Shown piece after piece: positions 1 through 8,764 of a stretch of 64,000 bases of DNA; the stretch's first letter is position 1, and every line of letters starts with the position of its first letter. This stretch comes from Moraxella oblonga NBRC 102422. Its GTDB lineage: Bacteria > Pseudomonadota > Gammaproteobacteria > Pseudomonadales > Moraxellaceae. The notes under the pieces were generated by a model. The model worked only from the letters and a program-made list of their open reading frames with translations. It had not been told where the DNA came from and did not search any database. A program made the translations under genes and the position numbers. The stretch covers positions 1-64,000 of the forward strand of contig NZ_BCYQ01000012.1 of the NCBI RefSeq assembly GCF_001598275.1, given 5' to 3'.

Positions 1-4
1 TACC

Positions 5-355
5 TTACAAACCTGCCGTAACCACAATTTCCACAAGCCAGTTTGGATTAACCAAATGAGCCTGTACGGTGGCACGAGTGGGCGGTACAAAACCTTGTAT
101 CCACGCTTTATATTCAGCATTAAATTGTTCAAAATCAGCCAAATCTTTGATAAATACTTGAGCGGTCAAAAGACGAGATTTGTCCGTGCCTGCTTTGGCA
201 AGGGCTTTGTCAATATTAGCAAGAACCTGCCGAGTTTGCCCCACAATATCAAGGCTGTCATCATCAGGCACTTGTCCTGCCAAATATACCACACCGTTGT
301 AAATGGCGATTTCGGTGATGGTTTCGTTGCTGTCTAGTTTAATAATTTCACTCAT
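5..355 (-). CDS. ridA: RidA family reactive imine deaminase
   Basis: A 116-residue protein of the normal length of the RidA/YjgF/UK114 family, which hydrolyses reactive enamine/imine intermediates released by PLP enzymes and amino-acid oxidases. The conserved core is visible: an IYNGVVYLAGQVP stretch near the N-terminus, a Q-T-R-x-V-L-x-N-I-D helix in the middle, and PPTRATVQA with the substrate-binding Arg, followed by the conserved Glu in LVEIVV. The start has an AAAGG ribosome site. It is the last gene of a minus-strand run beginning with dadA. This makes sense because DadA produces imino acids that RidA detoxifies. In related bacteria the two genes are usually adjacent; here three accessory genes lie between them. 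Confidence 0.9.
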   Translation of the reverse strand: MSEIIKLDSNETITEIAIYNGVVYLAGQVPDDDSLDIVGQTRQVLANIDKALAKAGTDKSRLLTAQVFIKDLADFEQFNAEYKAWIQGFVPPTRATVQAHLVNPNWLVEIVVTAGL

Positions 356-377
356 TATAAATTACCTTTTCAATTAA

Positions 378-1109
378 TTAAAGTTTGGCAAATTCATCAA
401 TGCTCAACGCACGAATTTCAAACCACGGTTGTTTTAATAGGGCATTGACCGCTTCCAAATCGGACAATTCTTTAAAGTTTAAACCGCCCACTTCTACCAA
501 TAATTGATTGTCTTTATACATCACCAATTCACCATCAATCAATTGTTCTAAGAGCGTGGGCGAATCACTTAATTCTTCCAACGAGCCTTTTGGAGCAACT
601 TTATTTAAAGTCTCCAAAAAATCAGCGATTAAATCATCATTATAATAACCAAAATCCAGTCTGTTATTTTCTAAGGTAAAAATGCCATTCCAGCCTTTAA
701 AATACTCATTTTGATGATTTAACCAAATGACATAGAATTTTTCACTTTCATCAACTTCCACAATTTGATAGAAGTTTAACCCTGCAATTTGGGCAAAGGC
801 AAATATATCATCGTCACTCCATTCGCTAAAATCAATGTCGTCTAGATACTTAAAGGTTTTGCCAAATTTTTCTTGGGTAAAGGCATCAATGGCATCATAA
901 ACTTCTTGTTCTGCCTCACCATTGCCAATTGCATAGCTTGACAAATCGTCACTACGCAAGGCGTGAACGGTCAATTTTTTATAAGCGGTTTCGGCATCAC
1001 TTTGATTGTCATAAACTTCTCTGATGATACTGCTTTCTATCCAGCCCATCACATACCATTCATCGTTGTAGCCAAATTGGTTTTGGCGGATAACATATTT
1101 GGTGGTCAT
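378..1109 (-). CDS. Hypothetical protein, acidic, 243 aa
   Basis: A 243-residue soluble protein with no signal peptide or membrane segment and a strong AAGGAG ribosome site. It is rich in Asp/Glu and aromatic residues. I do not recognise the family. It lies 10 bp after the DUF6915-like gene and 22 bp before ridA, so it is almost certainly co-transcribed in the dadA-ridA operon. Its position between two functionally linked genes suggests an accessory insertion rather than a role in amino-acid catabolism. Function unknown. Confidence 0.75.
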   Translation of the reverse strand: MTTKYVIRQNQFGYNDEWYVMGWIESSIIREVYDNQSDAETAYKKLTVHALRSDDLSSYAIGNGEAEQEVYDAIDAFTQEKFGKTFKYLDDIDFSEWSDDDIFAFAQIAGLNFYQIVEVDESEKFYVIWLNHQNEYFKGWNGIFTLENNRLDFGYYNDDLIADFLETLNKVAPKGSLEELSDSPTLLEQLIDGELVMYKDNQLLVEVGGLNFKELSDLEAVNALLKQPWFEIRALSIDEFAKL

Positions 1110-1119
1110 AAAAAACTCC

Positions 1120-1734
1120 TTACAGTTTCACTTTAATTTCTTGCAATTTTTTGGCACTGGGCGGATAAAACGCCCCATTGTCCATCCACATTTCAAACCG
1201 CATTGGGTTAAAAATCATATCAGGCGAAATGTCAAATTCCATAAACCGAGCCTTAGCCATTCCCATCATTGGCAAAATGGTATTGACAAACCAGCTATTA
1301 TGGGTAATTAACAGCGATTTTAATTGCCCCGTTACCGATAGCGGTGATAACATTGTCGCAGAAATTTGCGGATTGTCAATGACATCGGCGTGAAATTTTT
1401 CAAGGCGTTTGGCAAGCCCTGCGGTGGGAATGTCGTCCATCGCCATCACAAAATCGCCCAAAGTCGGAATAAACCGATGATGAAAATCCACAAGCAAATG
1501 GTCTTTTTCGCATAAATCTTTGGTTTCAATGGTTTTGCCCGCACTATTGACAAAACTGTGTCCAAAAATGGGAATAATCACTTCTTGCACGCCCCAAAAA
1601 GTGTGCAAAATGCGGTGGCGGTTGTCGGTACACAGCATTTTTGTGCTGTCAATGAGGGCGTGAATGTCCACATAATCTTCAACTTCTCCGCCCCGTCTTT
1701 TTTGGGAAATTTGTGCGTGTTTATAGGGGTTCAT
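1120..1734 (-). CDS. DUF6915-like hypothetical protein
   Basis: A 204-residue protein whose N-terminal half resembles the DUF6915 family as I remember it: an opening M-x-P-Y-x-H-A followed by a G-G-x-x-E-D-Y-x-x-I-H segment, then D-x-R-H-R and a FG-H-x-x-x-N-S-x-G-K segment. The C-terminal 90 residues (from about residue 110) have no match I can name. No signal peptide or membrane helix is present. The ribosome site is AAAGGAA. It sits mid-operon between a 298-aa protein and a 243-aa protein. Function unknown; the family assignment is from memory and needs a profile search. Confidence 0.7.
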   Translation of the reverse strand: MNPYKHAQISQKRRGGEVEDYVDIHALIDSTKMLCTDNRHRILHTFWGVQEVIIPIFGHSFVNSAGKTIETKDLCEKDHLLVDFHHRFIPTLGDFVMAMDDIPTAGLAKRLEKFHADVIDNPQISATMLSPLSVTGQLKSLLITHNSWFVNTILPMMGMAKARFMEFDISPDMIFNPMRFEMWMDNGAFYPPSAKKLQEIKVKL

Positions 1735-1780
1735 AGAGTTCCTTTAAAGAAAATTATTCATCACAATCAATATATTAATA

Positions 1781-2677
1781 TTACACTAAATGGCTAACAT
1801 CAAACTCCGCTACGCCCCACCATTCACCCCAATAACAAAAATAAAGTTTGCCATTGTCATAAGTCATTGCACTTATTTTTGAATGAATTTCGTCATCGTC
1901 ATTTAATTGTGGCTCATAATCTTTAATGATGATTTCTTTTTCAATTTGTCGTGTTTGTGCATTAAAAACATAATAACGAAAATTCGCCCCATCAGAAAAT
2001 AACCATAATGTATTGGTAATTTTTTCCAGTCCACCATAATACATTTTATCATCAAACCAATAAGTATGCAATATCTTAAAATCAGGATAGGAAGTGATAT
2101 GAATGAAATTGTCATAAAAATTTAACAAAACCGCCTTTTGATTATTATCAAAACAAAATAAAAAGGACAAATCATCATCTAATGGTTTTTGGATTTGCAG
2201 TTTGTCATCAGTCCATTTTACCAAATAATCAAAACAACCATCTTGACCATAGGCAAACATTAACATTATGGCATTGTTTTCTGGTAATTTGGTAATTAAA
2301 AACTCCGCCCAACCATAATCATCATCAACACTTTGACTTGCCAATAAATTGCCTTGATAATCATAAAGTAAAATGGTGATTTTATGTTGATGATTTCGCT
2401 CAATCAACCAAACCCATTGATGATTGGGGCATAATTTGGCATAACAAATTGGCAAATCTAATTGCCATAATAAAGTTCTTTTAAACTTAGGTATGGTAAA
2501 GTCAAAAAATTTAATATACCCTGTTTCTTCATTCCAAATGATTGCTTTTTGATGGTGGTTATCCATATCAAAGCAATCTTGTTTTGGGTTAAATTTATTG
2601 GGATTGACCGCAAATTTTGGATTGAACGCTACCTTTTGATAAGTATCAATCACAATGGGCTTGGGTAAATGGTTCAT
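1781..2677 (-). CDS. Hypothetical protein, possible beta-propeller-like fold
   Basis: A 298-residue soluble protein beginning 8 bp after the dadA stop, with an AAGG ribosome site. The sequence alternates short beta-strand-like segments with W, Y and DG turns (for example FFDFTIPKF, LLYDYQGNLLA, LYFCYWGEWWGVAEFDV). This suggests a propeller-like repeat structure; that is inference from pattern only. No signal peptide is visible. It is unrecognised and is the first of three accessory genes between dadA and ridA. Confidence 0.7.
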   Translation of the reverse strand: MNHLPKPIVIDTYQKVAFNPKFAVNPNKFNPKQDCFDMDNHHQKAIIWNEETGYIKFFDFTIPKFKRTLLWQLDLPICYAKLCPNHQWVWLIERNHQHKITILLYDYQGNLLASQSVDDDYGWAEFLITKLPENNAIMLMFAYGQDGCFDYLVKWTDDKLQIQKPLDDDLSFLFCFDNNQKAVLLNFYDNFIHITSYPDFKILHTYWFDDKMYYGGLEKITNTLWLFSDGANFRYYVFNAQTRQIEKEIIIKDYEPQLNDDDEIHSKISAMTYDNGKLYFCYWGEWWGVAEFDVSHLV

Positions 2678-2685
2678 AAACTACC

Positions 2686-3936
2686 TTATTGATAGCGATT
2701 TAAATTCAAACCATCAATACTAATCTGTGTCGGCTTACCCAAAATAATATCGCTCAAAAGTTTGCCAGAGCCACACGCCATCGTCCAGCCCAGCGTACCG
2801 TGTCCTGTGTTAATAAACAAATTATCATATTTTGTCGCCCCAATAATCGGTGTGCCGTCTGGGGTCATCGGACGCAGTCCCGTCCAAAACTGTGCCTTTG
2901 GTAAATCACCGCCATCAAATAAGCTCTTTGTTACCATTTCTAGCGTGGCACGGCGAGCAGGGTTTAGGGATTTGTCAAAGCCTGATAGCTCTGCCATTCC
3001 GCCCACACGAATCCGCTTATCAAAGCGAGTAATGGCAACCTTATAAGTCTCATCAAGCACGGTAGAAATGGGGGCTTTGGACTCATCCACAATGTCAATG
3101 GTCAAAGAGTAGCCCTTGACAGGATAGACAGGCAAATCAAGCCCAAGCGGTAGTAAAAGATTGCGAGAATAAGAACCGCACGCCAGCACATAGCCGTCCG
3201 CTGTAAGCGTTTCGCCATTTGCTAGCACGCCTGTTACTTTTTGGTTATCAAAAAGGATTTTGTCAATGACGGTGTTAAATTTAAATTCTACACCAAGCGA
3301 TTTGCAATACTCGGCAAGGCGTTTGGTAAACAAATTACAATCGCCTGTTTCGTCATTGGGTAGTCTTAGACCGCCCAAAAGATTGGCGGACGCATACGCC
3401 AAAGCAGGTTCGGCATTGACAAGTCCGTCTTTATCAAGTACTTGATAAGGCACACCAAGCTCATCAAGCACTTTGGTGTCAAGTTTCATTGCCTCCAATT
3501 GGGCGGGTTTTCTAAACAGTTGTAGCGTTCCGCCTGTTCTTTGTTCGTAGTCAATGTGGGTCTCATCACGCAAAGCACGGATACAATCTCGGCTGTATTC
3601 GGCAACTCGCATCATTCGCTCTTTGTTGATTTCATACCGCTTTGCATTGCAATTGGCAAGCATTTGTTTCATCCACGCAAGTTGAAAGCTGGTACCATCT
3701 GGGCTAATGGCAAGCGGGGCGTGTTTGGTAAAGAGCCATTTGATGGCCTTCATTGGAATGGCAGGGGCTGCCCAAGGGGTTGAATAACCAGGGGAGATTT
3801 GTCCTGCATTGCCAAAGCTGGTCTCTTCGGCAACATTGGATTGGCGTTCAAGGATAGTAACTTTTGCCCCTTGTTTTGCCAAAAAATAAGCGGTGGTTGT
3901 GCCGATGACACCGCCACCAAGTACGATGATGTGCAT
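2686..3936 (-). CDS. dadA: D-amino acid dehydrogenase (FAD)
   Basis: A 416-residue flavoprotein that oxidises D-amino acids (notably D-alanine) to 2-oxo acids and ammonia at the inner face of the membrane, feeding electrons to the respiratory chain. The N-terminal dinucleotide-binding motif [20 protein letters not shown] and the following acidic strand end (ILERQ) are clear. The C-terminus carries the DAO-family signature W[10 protein letters not shown] and G-H-G-T-L-G-W-T. A longer frame begins 63 bp upstream, but the chosen ATG starts exactly at the FAD motif and has a GGGAGA ribosome site. It heads the five-gene operon that ends with ridA. Confidence 0.93.
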   Translation of the reverse strand: MHIIVLGGGVIGTTTAYFLAKQGAKVTILERQSNVAEETSFGNAGQISPGYSTPWAAPAIPMKAIKWLFTKHAPLAISPDGTSFQLAWMKQMLANCNAKRYEINKERMMRVAEYSRDCIRALRDETHIDYEQRTGGTLQLFRKPAQLEAMKLDTKVLDELGVPYQVLDKDGLVNAEPALAYASANLLGGLRLPNDETGDCNLFTKRLAEYCKSLGVEFKFNTVIDKILFDNQKVTGVLANGETLTADGYVLACGSYSRNLLLPLGLDLPVYPVKGYSLTIDIVDESKAPISTVLDETYKVAITRFDKRIRVGGMAELSGFDKSLNPARRATLEMVTKSLFDGGDLPKAQFWTGLRPMTPDGTPIIGATKYDNLFINTGHGTLGWTMACGSGKLLSDIILGKPTQISIDGLNLNRYQ

Positions 3937-4093
3937 GATAATCTCCCTAAACCAAGATGTTTTATTATAACATATTTTATTTATGGCGACATAAGTCATG
4001 ATATTTTTCTAAACAGGAATATGTAGCATGGAATAAGGAATATGTGATTTTGGCAAAATTTGCGATAATTAGCCAAATTTTTGGAGCTATGTT

Positions 4094-4855
4094 ATGTTTG
4101 ATTTTGAAACACATGATTGGATTATTGTGGTATTTTTTGTATTGGGGGCATTATTGCATGGTATTGCAGGTTTTGGTTATCCCATTGTGGGGACGGCGAT
4201 TATTGCCAGTTTTTATCCTTTAAAAATTGCGGTGGCAATGGTTATTGTGCCATGTATTATTTTAAACCTCATCATGCTTCGTACAGGCGGTACGATTATT
4301 GGCAATATGATTAAATATGGCAAAGAGTATTTTTGGCTATTTGTCATGAGTTTTTTGGGGGGATTGGTTGGTGTGCGGTTATTGCTACTTTTCCCTGACA
4401 GTTATTTAAAAATCTTTTTGGGTGTTACGCTGATTGTTTATATCGCCACCCAATATAGCAGATTTAAAATCAAATTTAAAAAAGACAAACTCACCATGTC
4501 TATTGCAGGTTTTATCGTAGGGGTTGTTGGTGGTGTTACCAATGCGATTGTGGCATTTTTGATGATTTATCTTTTGGGGACTGACCGCCAAAAACAAGAC
4601 ATGGTTATTATCAATAACATGAGTATTTTGATTACCAAAGTCATTCAGTTATTTACTTTGACACCGCTCATTATGCAATTTAGTCAAAAACAAATGGCAA
4701 TGTTGGGTATTGTGATTGCGATTTCTATGTTTTTTGTATATTTGGGTTCAAAAATCCGCAACCGACTTTCCCAAGAAGTATTTGGGCATGTGATTTCGGT
4801 GGTGCTTTTTATGTTGGGTATTTATGCATTGATTCAGGGCATTCGCATTTTATGA
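4094..4855 (+). CDS. TSUP-family (TauE/SafE) membrane transporter
   Basis: A 253-residue, very hydrophobic protein with about seven or eight membrane helices, the size and layout of sulfite exporter TauE/SafE (TSUP) permeases. Family marks include an N-terminal G-x-x-H-G-I-A-G-F-G-x-P motif and a second half with G-x-V-G-G-V-T-N-A. These proteins move sulfur-containing or organic anions; the substrate here cannot be read from sequence. GGAG lies 7 nt before the start. It is convergent with ribF, and the two share a bidirectional hairpin terminator. Confidence 0.8.
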   Translation: MFDFETHDWIIVVFFVLGALLHGIAGFGYPIVGTAIIASFYPLKIAVAMVIVPCIILNLIMLRTGGTIIGNMIKYGKEYFWLFVMSFLGGLVGVRLLLLFPDSYLKIFLGVTLIVYIATQYSRFKIKFKKDKLTMSIAGFIVGVVGGVTNAIVAFLMIYLLGTDRQKQDMVIINNMSILITKVIQLFTLTPLIMQFSQKQMAMLGIVIAISMFFVYLGSKIRNRLSQEVFGHVISVVLFMLGIYALIQGIRIL

Positions 4856-4863
4856 TTTTAAAC

Positions 4864-4894
4864 AAAAAAAGCGTTATTTTGATAACGCTTTTTT
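4864..4894. terminator. Bidirectional terminator between TSUP gene and ribF
   Basis: AGCGTTAT / ATAACGCT stem with a TTTG loop, flanked by an A-run on the left and a T-run on the right, so it can serve both convergent genes. Confidence 0.85.
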
Positions 4895-4898
4895 ATTG

Positions 4899-5870
4899 TT
4901 AATTTTGCTGTTTTCTTAATTGCAAAGTTCGCCAATTTAATAACTCATTGACGTCTTGGCGAATGCCGTTTTTTAAATCGTCCAAACCTTGATAATGACG
5001 CTCACCATGCAAAAAATGCAAAAATTTGACCGTCAAAGTCTGACCATACAAATCCCCACAGAAGTTGGGCAAATGCACTTCCAACCGCCAATCTGTACCA
5101 TGCACCGAAGGGCGTGTACCAATGTTGGCACAACCAAACAAGCTGTTTGGCGATAATCCAGCCAGTCCTTGCCAACCATCTTGATAAGTATCATCAAGGA
5201 GCATGACATCAACGGCAAATACGCCATGCAAGGCAGGTTTTAGGCGGTTTAGAGTGATGTTGGCGGTGGGAAAATTTAGCGTACGACCGATTTTGTCACC
5301 GTGTACTACTTGTCCTGTTATGGCATAATCTTGCCCCAAAAGCCCTTTTGCTTTTGCCAAATCCCCCTGTGCCAATGCTTCACGCACGGCAGTTGAGCTG
5401 ATGCGTAAGTTGTTTTTGGTAACTGTGGGCAAATCATCAACGCCAAACCCCAAGCCTTGTAAAAATACCTTATCCCCCATGCGGTCATGCCCAAAGCGAA
5501 AATCATCACCAAGCACCAAATGATGTGTGCCAATGGTTTTTAAGAGGTTGGCAAAGTCATGGGCGGATAAATGGCGAAAAGTGTCGTTAAACTTGGCTTG
5601 AATCACCATTTCTACACCAAAGCGGTCAAGTAAAGCGATTTTTTCGGCAAAATTGGTTAGGCGAGCAGGAGGATTTTGGGGGTTAAAAAACTCACGAGGT
5701 TGTGGCTCAAATACCATGACGGCGGTGGCAAGCCCTAAGTGCTGGGCGACCGTTTTGAGTGAGTTAAGCATTGCCTGATGACCCAAATGCACCCCATCAA
5801 AATTACCAATGGTGAGTACATGGGAGGGTAGGGTGGTGGGGTTTTTGGGGTCTAGGTGGATAATTTGCAT
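4899..5870 (-). CDS. ribF: Bifunctional riboflavin kinase / FAD synthetase
   Basis: A 323-residue cytoplasmic enzyme that phosphorylates riboflavin to FMN and then adenylylates FMN to FAD. The N-terminal FAD-synthetase domain has the nucleotidyltransferase motif GNFDGVHLGHQ at about residues 22-32 and the I-S-S-T-A-V-R segment near residue 165. The C-terminal flavokinase domain has the H-G-D-K-I-G-R-T-L-N-F-P-T-A-N motif. Length is normal. In most gammaproteobacteria murJ lies directly upstream; here a convergent surface-lipoprotein gene sits between them. Confidence 0.95.
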   Translation of the reverse strand: MQIIHLDPKNPTTLPSHVLTIGNFDGVHLGHQAMLNSLKTVAQHLGLATAVMVFEPQPREFFNPQNPPARLTNFAEKIALLDRFGVEMVIQAKFNDTFRHLSAHDFANLLKTIGTHHLVLGDDFRFGHDRMGDKVFLQGLGFGVDDLPTVTKNNLRISSTAVREALAQGDLAKAKGLLGQDYAITGQVVHGDKIGRTLNFPTANITLNRLKPALHGVFAVDVMLLDDTYQDGWQGLAGLSPNSLFGCANIGTRPSVHGTDWRLEVHLPNFCGDLYGQTLTVKFLHFLHGERHYQGLDDLKNGIRQDVNELLNWRTLQLRKQQN

Positions 5871-5967
5871 GGAAAAATTAAAAAGTCAAAAAGTGTTATT
5901 ATAGGTGAAATTGATGATTTTTGCATGAAAAACCGTGTGGATTGCCTCAATTTTTAACTTATTAATG

Positions 5968-5986
5968 TATAACAATAAGAATTGAT
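5968..5986 (+). promoter_or_regulatory. Weak Fur-box-like sequence upstream of surface lipoprotein gene
   Basis: The 19-mer starting TATAACAATAAG matches about 11 of 19 positions of the Fur consensus (GATAATGATAATCATTATC). It lies just upstream of the candidate promoter for the lipoprotein at 6113. The surrounding DNA is AT-rich, so a chance match is quite possible. Confidence 0.22.
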
Positions 5987-5990
5987 TTTT

Positions 5991-6019
5991 TTGCAGAAAA
6001 AAAGTTATATATGTATACT
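5991..6019 (+). promoter_or_regulatory. Candidate promoter for surface lipoprotein gene
   Basis: TTGCAG, a 17-nt spacer, then TATACT (5 of 6 to the -10 consensus). The -35 is weak. It would give an untranslated leader of about 85 nt before the ATG at 6113. Confidence 0.4.
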
Positions 6020-6112
6020 TAATACTTGCATTGAGCATATAAATGTAGTAAATTAAATTCACTACAGTCATTGTGGTATTTTCCCTCTTTTTATGCCATT
6101 AAGGAATTTGTC

Positions 6113-6877
6113 ATGAAAAAATTGACCCTAAGTCTCCTAACCTTTTCATCTGCATTGGTATTGACCGCTTGCGGTGGTAGCAGTAGCGATAATCCCAAAA
6201 ATAACGTGGCAGGATTGGTACAGCCTACCAGTGCCAATACAAAATTTGACCCTGCCAAAGTCGCCAATACAACCACTGAAGAGCCCATTTCTGGACAACA
6301 TTGGCATGCTGTTCATGAGGATAAAAAGCCATCTAAATTTACATTAAATAACAGTAATGTGGGTGAGGACATTACCAAAATTACGGTTGATGGCAAAATC
6401 TTTGATTTGCAAGAAGTGGATAAACTGACATACGTGGGCGATGAAAATTTAGGCATTAAATATGGCACAACCAACCACAGTCGTTTTGGGGTTGCTTGGC
6501 AGAATTCTCCTAATAACGCTGGTGCTAATGTTATTTTTTATCAAGGCTATCAAACTTTACCCAAAGATATGCCCAAAACTGGTACAGCAAAATATGTGGG
6601 GCAAGCGTTTCATGACTGTGCTAACTGCAAAAATTCAGAAGCTAAATCGTCCTTTGATGTTGATTTTGGCAAAAAGACAGTGGCAGGCGTGATTGAGCAT
6701 AAAGATAGCAAAATCAATTTGGGTGCAACCATTTCGGGCAGTAGTTTTTCAGGTGTCGCCAATGGTGTACAAACCAATGGGGCATTTTATGGCGTTGATG
6801 CCAGTGAGCTAAGTGGTATCTACAAAGCAACAGATGGTAAATTTGCTGGGGCATTTGGAGCAACCCAAACCAAATAA
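6113..6877 (+). CDS. Slam-dependent-type surface lipoprotein (TbpB/fHbp-like barrel)
   Basis: A 254-residue lipoprotein: a short signal ending in LTAC with the lipidated Cys followed by GGSSSD, a linker, and a C-terminal beta-barrel like those of transferrin-binding protein B, HpuA and factor-H-binding protein. The barrel shows the family pattern: F-D-V-D-F-G-K-K-T-V-A-G-V-I, then alternating strands, N-G-A-F-Y-G-V-D-A-S-E-L-S-G-I-Y, ending FAGAFGA. A C-A-N-C pair lies in the middle. Such proteins are displayed on the outer membrane by Slam translocons and often bind host proteins or haem; the ligand here is unknown. A longer frame from a TTG at 6071 lacks the signal at its N-terminus, so ATG 6113 is preferred. 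It has its own promoter and terminator and sits between ribF and murJ. Confidence 0.8.
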   Translation: MKKLTLSLLTFSSALVLTACGGSSSDNPKNNVAGLVQPTSANTKFDPAKVANTTTEEPISGQHWHAVHEDKKPSKFTLNNSNVGEDITKITVDGKIFDLQEVDKLTYVGDENLGIKYGTTNHSRFGVAWQNSPNNAGANVIFYQGYQTLPKDMPKTGTAKYVGQAFHDCANCKNSEAKSSFDVDFGKKTVAGVIEHKDSKINLGATISGSSFSGVANGVQTNGAFYGVDASELSGIYKATDGKFAGAFGATQTK

Positions 6878-6884
6878 TGAACCA

Positions 6885-6923
6885 CAAAAAAACGCATCGG
6901 ACGGTTGTTCGGTGCGTTTTTTT
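6885..6923 (+). terminator. Terminator of surface lipoprotein gene
   Basis: ACGCATCGGAC / GTTCGGTGCGT stem (two G-U pairs) with a GGTT loop, A-run before and seven Ts after. The flanking A-run could also let it work for murJ reading the other way. Confidence 0.85.
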
Positions 6924-6937
6924 AATGGCTTAGTTAT

Positions 6938-8488
6938 CTATCCATGTCTTAATTGCCTTGGTCTAAAACCAGTTGCCAAAAGCACCACGCCATAGACAGT
7001 CGCCCCCAAAATGCAAATGGCAATCAGCATTGTTATTTTGCCAAGTGCTGTACCGTCCTTTGGATAAAAGGGCAGTACAGCATATAAACTTGCCATCATT
7101 GCCAATGTTGCAATGATAAACTGCGTACCCATTTTGTACCAATGTTTGCCAAAATGCCAAATACCACGCTTTTGCAAAAAGTAATAAAGTAGCCCTGCAT
7201 TAACAAAACTTGCCCCTGTGGTAGCAAGGGCAAGACCGCCGTGTAGGGGCAATTTGGCAAGATAAAAAATACCAATAAAAACAACGCTAAATACCATATT
7301 GGCAAAGACCGAAACAATGCCGATTTTGACAGGGGTTTTGGTATCTTGCCCTGCAAAAAAGGCGGGTGCAAACACCTTAATAAGCATAAAGCCCAAAATG
7401 CCACCTGCCATACATTGCAAGGCAAGGGCGGACATCTGCCCATCGGTTTGGCTAAATTGCCCACGCACAAACAAAGCATTCATCAAAATATCAGACAAAA
7501 CAAACATTGCCACAGACGCAGGCAAGCCAATGACAATAATCAGACGCATTGCCCAGTCTAGTGTTTTGCCAAATTCTGCCATATCTGCTTTGGCACGGCT
7601 TGCTGATAGGCTTGGCAAAATCACCGTGCCGATTGCCACGCCAATCAGACCTAAGGGCAATTCGCTTAGGCGTTCGGCAGAGTACAGCCACGAGACCGAG
7701 CCGTTTAGCATTTTGGAGGCAAAAATGGTGTTGAGTAGCAGGTTGATTTGCGTTACTGATACACCAAAAATGGCAGGTAACATTAGGGTTAAAATCCGCC
7801 GTACGCCTTCGTGCTCAAAGTCGATTTTGGGGGCGGTCAGTAGATTTTGTTTATATAAATCAGGCAGTTGGATAATTAGTTGCAACAGTCCTGCCACCGC
7901 CACTGCATAGCCAAGTGCCATAATGGGCTTATCAAGCAGTGGTGCAACAAGCCACGCCCCAACAATCATACAAACATTGAGTAAAACAGGGGCAAAGGCA
8001 GGCGGGGCAAATTTACCATAGCTTTGCAAAATGCTACCAAAAAATGCCGTCATTGAAATAAAAAATAAATACGGAAAGGTAAGATATAAAAGAGCGGTTG
8101 CGGTGTCAAATTTGTGATTATCGCCAACAAACCCAGGGGCAAAAAGTTGTATGACTAAGGGGGCGAAAGCCAATACAGCAACCGTTAGCACAAGCAAAAT
8201 CAGGCTTAGCACACCAGAAACACGGCTGATAAGTAGCTGGACTTCGTGCAAAGTTCTTTGTTCTTTGTATTCGGTTAGAACAGGGACAAAGGCTTGGGAA
8301 AATGCCCCTTCAGCAAATAGACGGCGTAAAAAATTGGGGATTTTAAATGCCACCAAAAATGCATCCATCAAACCGCCTGCCCCAAACACGCCCATTAGCA
8401 CAACATCACGCACCAAACCCAGAATGCGAGAAAGCATAGTCATAGAACTGACCACCATTGTGGAGCGAAAAAGACGAGATTTTGCCAT
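6938..8488 (-). CDS. murJ: Lipid II flippase MurJ
   Basis: A 516-residue polytopic membrane protein of the MOP superfamily that flips lipid II across the inner membrane for peptidoglycan synthesis. The N-terminus is diagnostic: S-R-I-L-G-L-V-R-D-V-V-L followed by D-A-F-L-V-A-F-K-I-P-N-F-L-R-R-L-F-A-E-G-A-F. About 14 hydrophobic segments are expected and can be traced. The frame extends 45 codons upstream, but ATG at 8488 (MAKSRLF) matches the family start; no strong ribosome site is seen there. It is separated from ribF, its usual neighbour, by the convergent lipoprotein gene. Confidence 0.95.
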   Translation of the reverse strand: MAKSRLFRSTMVVSSMTMLSRILGLVRDVVLMGVFGAGGLMDAFLVAFKIPNFLRRLFAEGAFSQAFVPVLTEYKEQRTLHEVQLLISRVSGVLSLILLVLTVAVLAFAPLVIQLFAPGFVGDNHKFDTATALLYLTFPYLFFISMTAFFGSILQSYGKFAPPAFAPVLLNVCMIVGAWLVAPLLDKPIMALGYAVAVAGLLQLIIQLPDLYKQNLLTAPKIDFEHEGVRRILTLMLPAIFGVSVTQINLLLNTIFASKMLNGSVSWLYSAERLSELPLGLIGVAIGTVILPSLSASRAKADMAEFGKTLDWAMRLIIVIGLPASVAMFVLSDILMNALFVRGQFSQTDGQMSALALQCMAGGILGFMLIKVFAPAFFAGQDTKTPVKIGIVSVFANMVFSVVFIGIFYLAKLPLHGGLALATTGASFVNAGLLYYFLQKRGIWHFGKHWYKMGTQFIIATLAMMASLYAVLPFYPKDGTALGKITMLIAICILGATVYGVVLLATGFRPRQLRHG

Positions 8489-8610
8489 AGGAGTGTGCCG
8501 ATAAAATTTTTTGTGTATTATAAAGGATTTGGGTGATAAATTGATGAATTTTTTGTGAATTGGTGAGGCTTTGGGTGGATTTGGGTTGTTTAAAATTATA
8601 AAAGTATGAT

Positions 8611-8744
8611 ATATACTAACCAAACTTCAAAATCGTTATGGTTTTTGTTCGTGGTGAGCTTGTCAAACCATAATGGAAACTCACCCACAGGCACAGCTTG
8701 GGGTGAACGGTTTTTGTGCCAGTTTTTAGGTTCGGTTGGTATAT
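8611..8744. repeat. Palindromic intergenic repeat, copy 1 (MITE-like)
   Basis: An approximately 134-bp element with imperfect terminal inverted repeats (ATATACTAACCAAAC at the left, GTTCGGTTGGTATAT at the right, 13 of 15 complementary). The core contains GTTCGTGGTGAGCTTGTC and, in inverse orientation, AGCTTGGGGTGAACGG. The same core recurs near 27.8, 35.3 and 53.1 kb. It fills most of the gap between murJ and the EamA gene. Confidence 0.65.
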
Positions 8745-8764
8745 TTTAATTTAACGATAAATCA

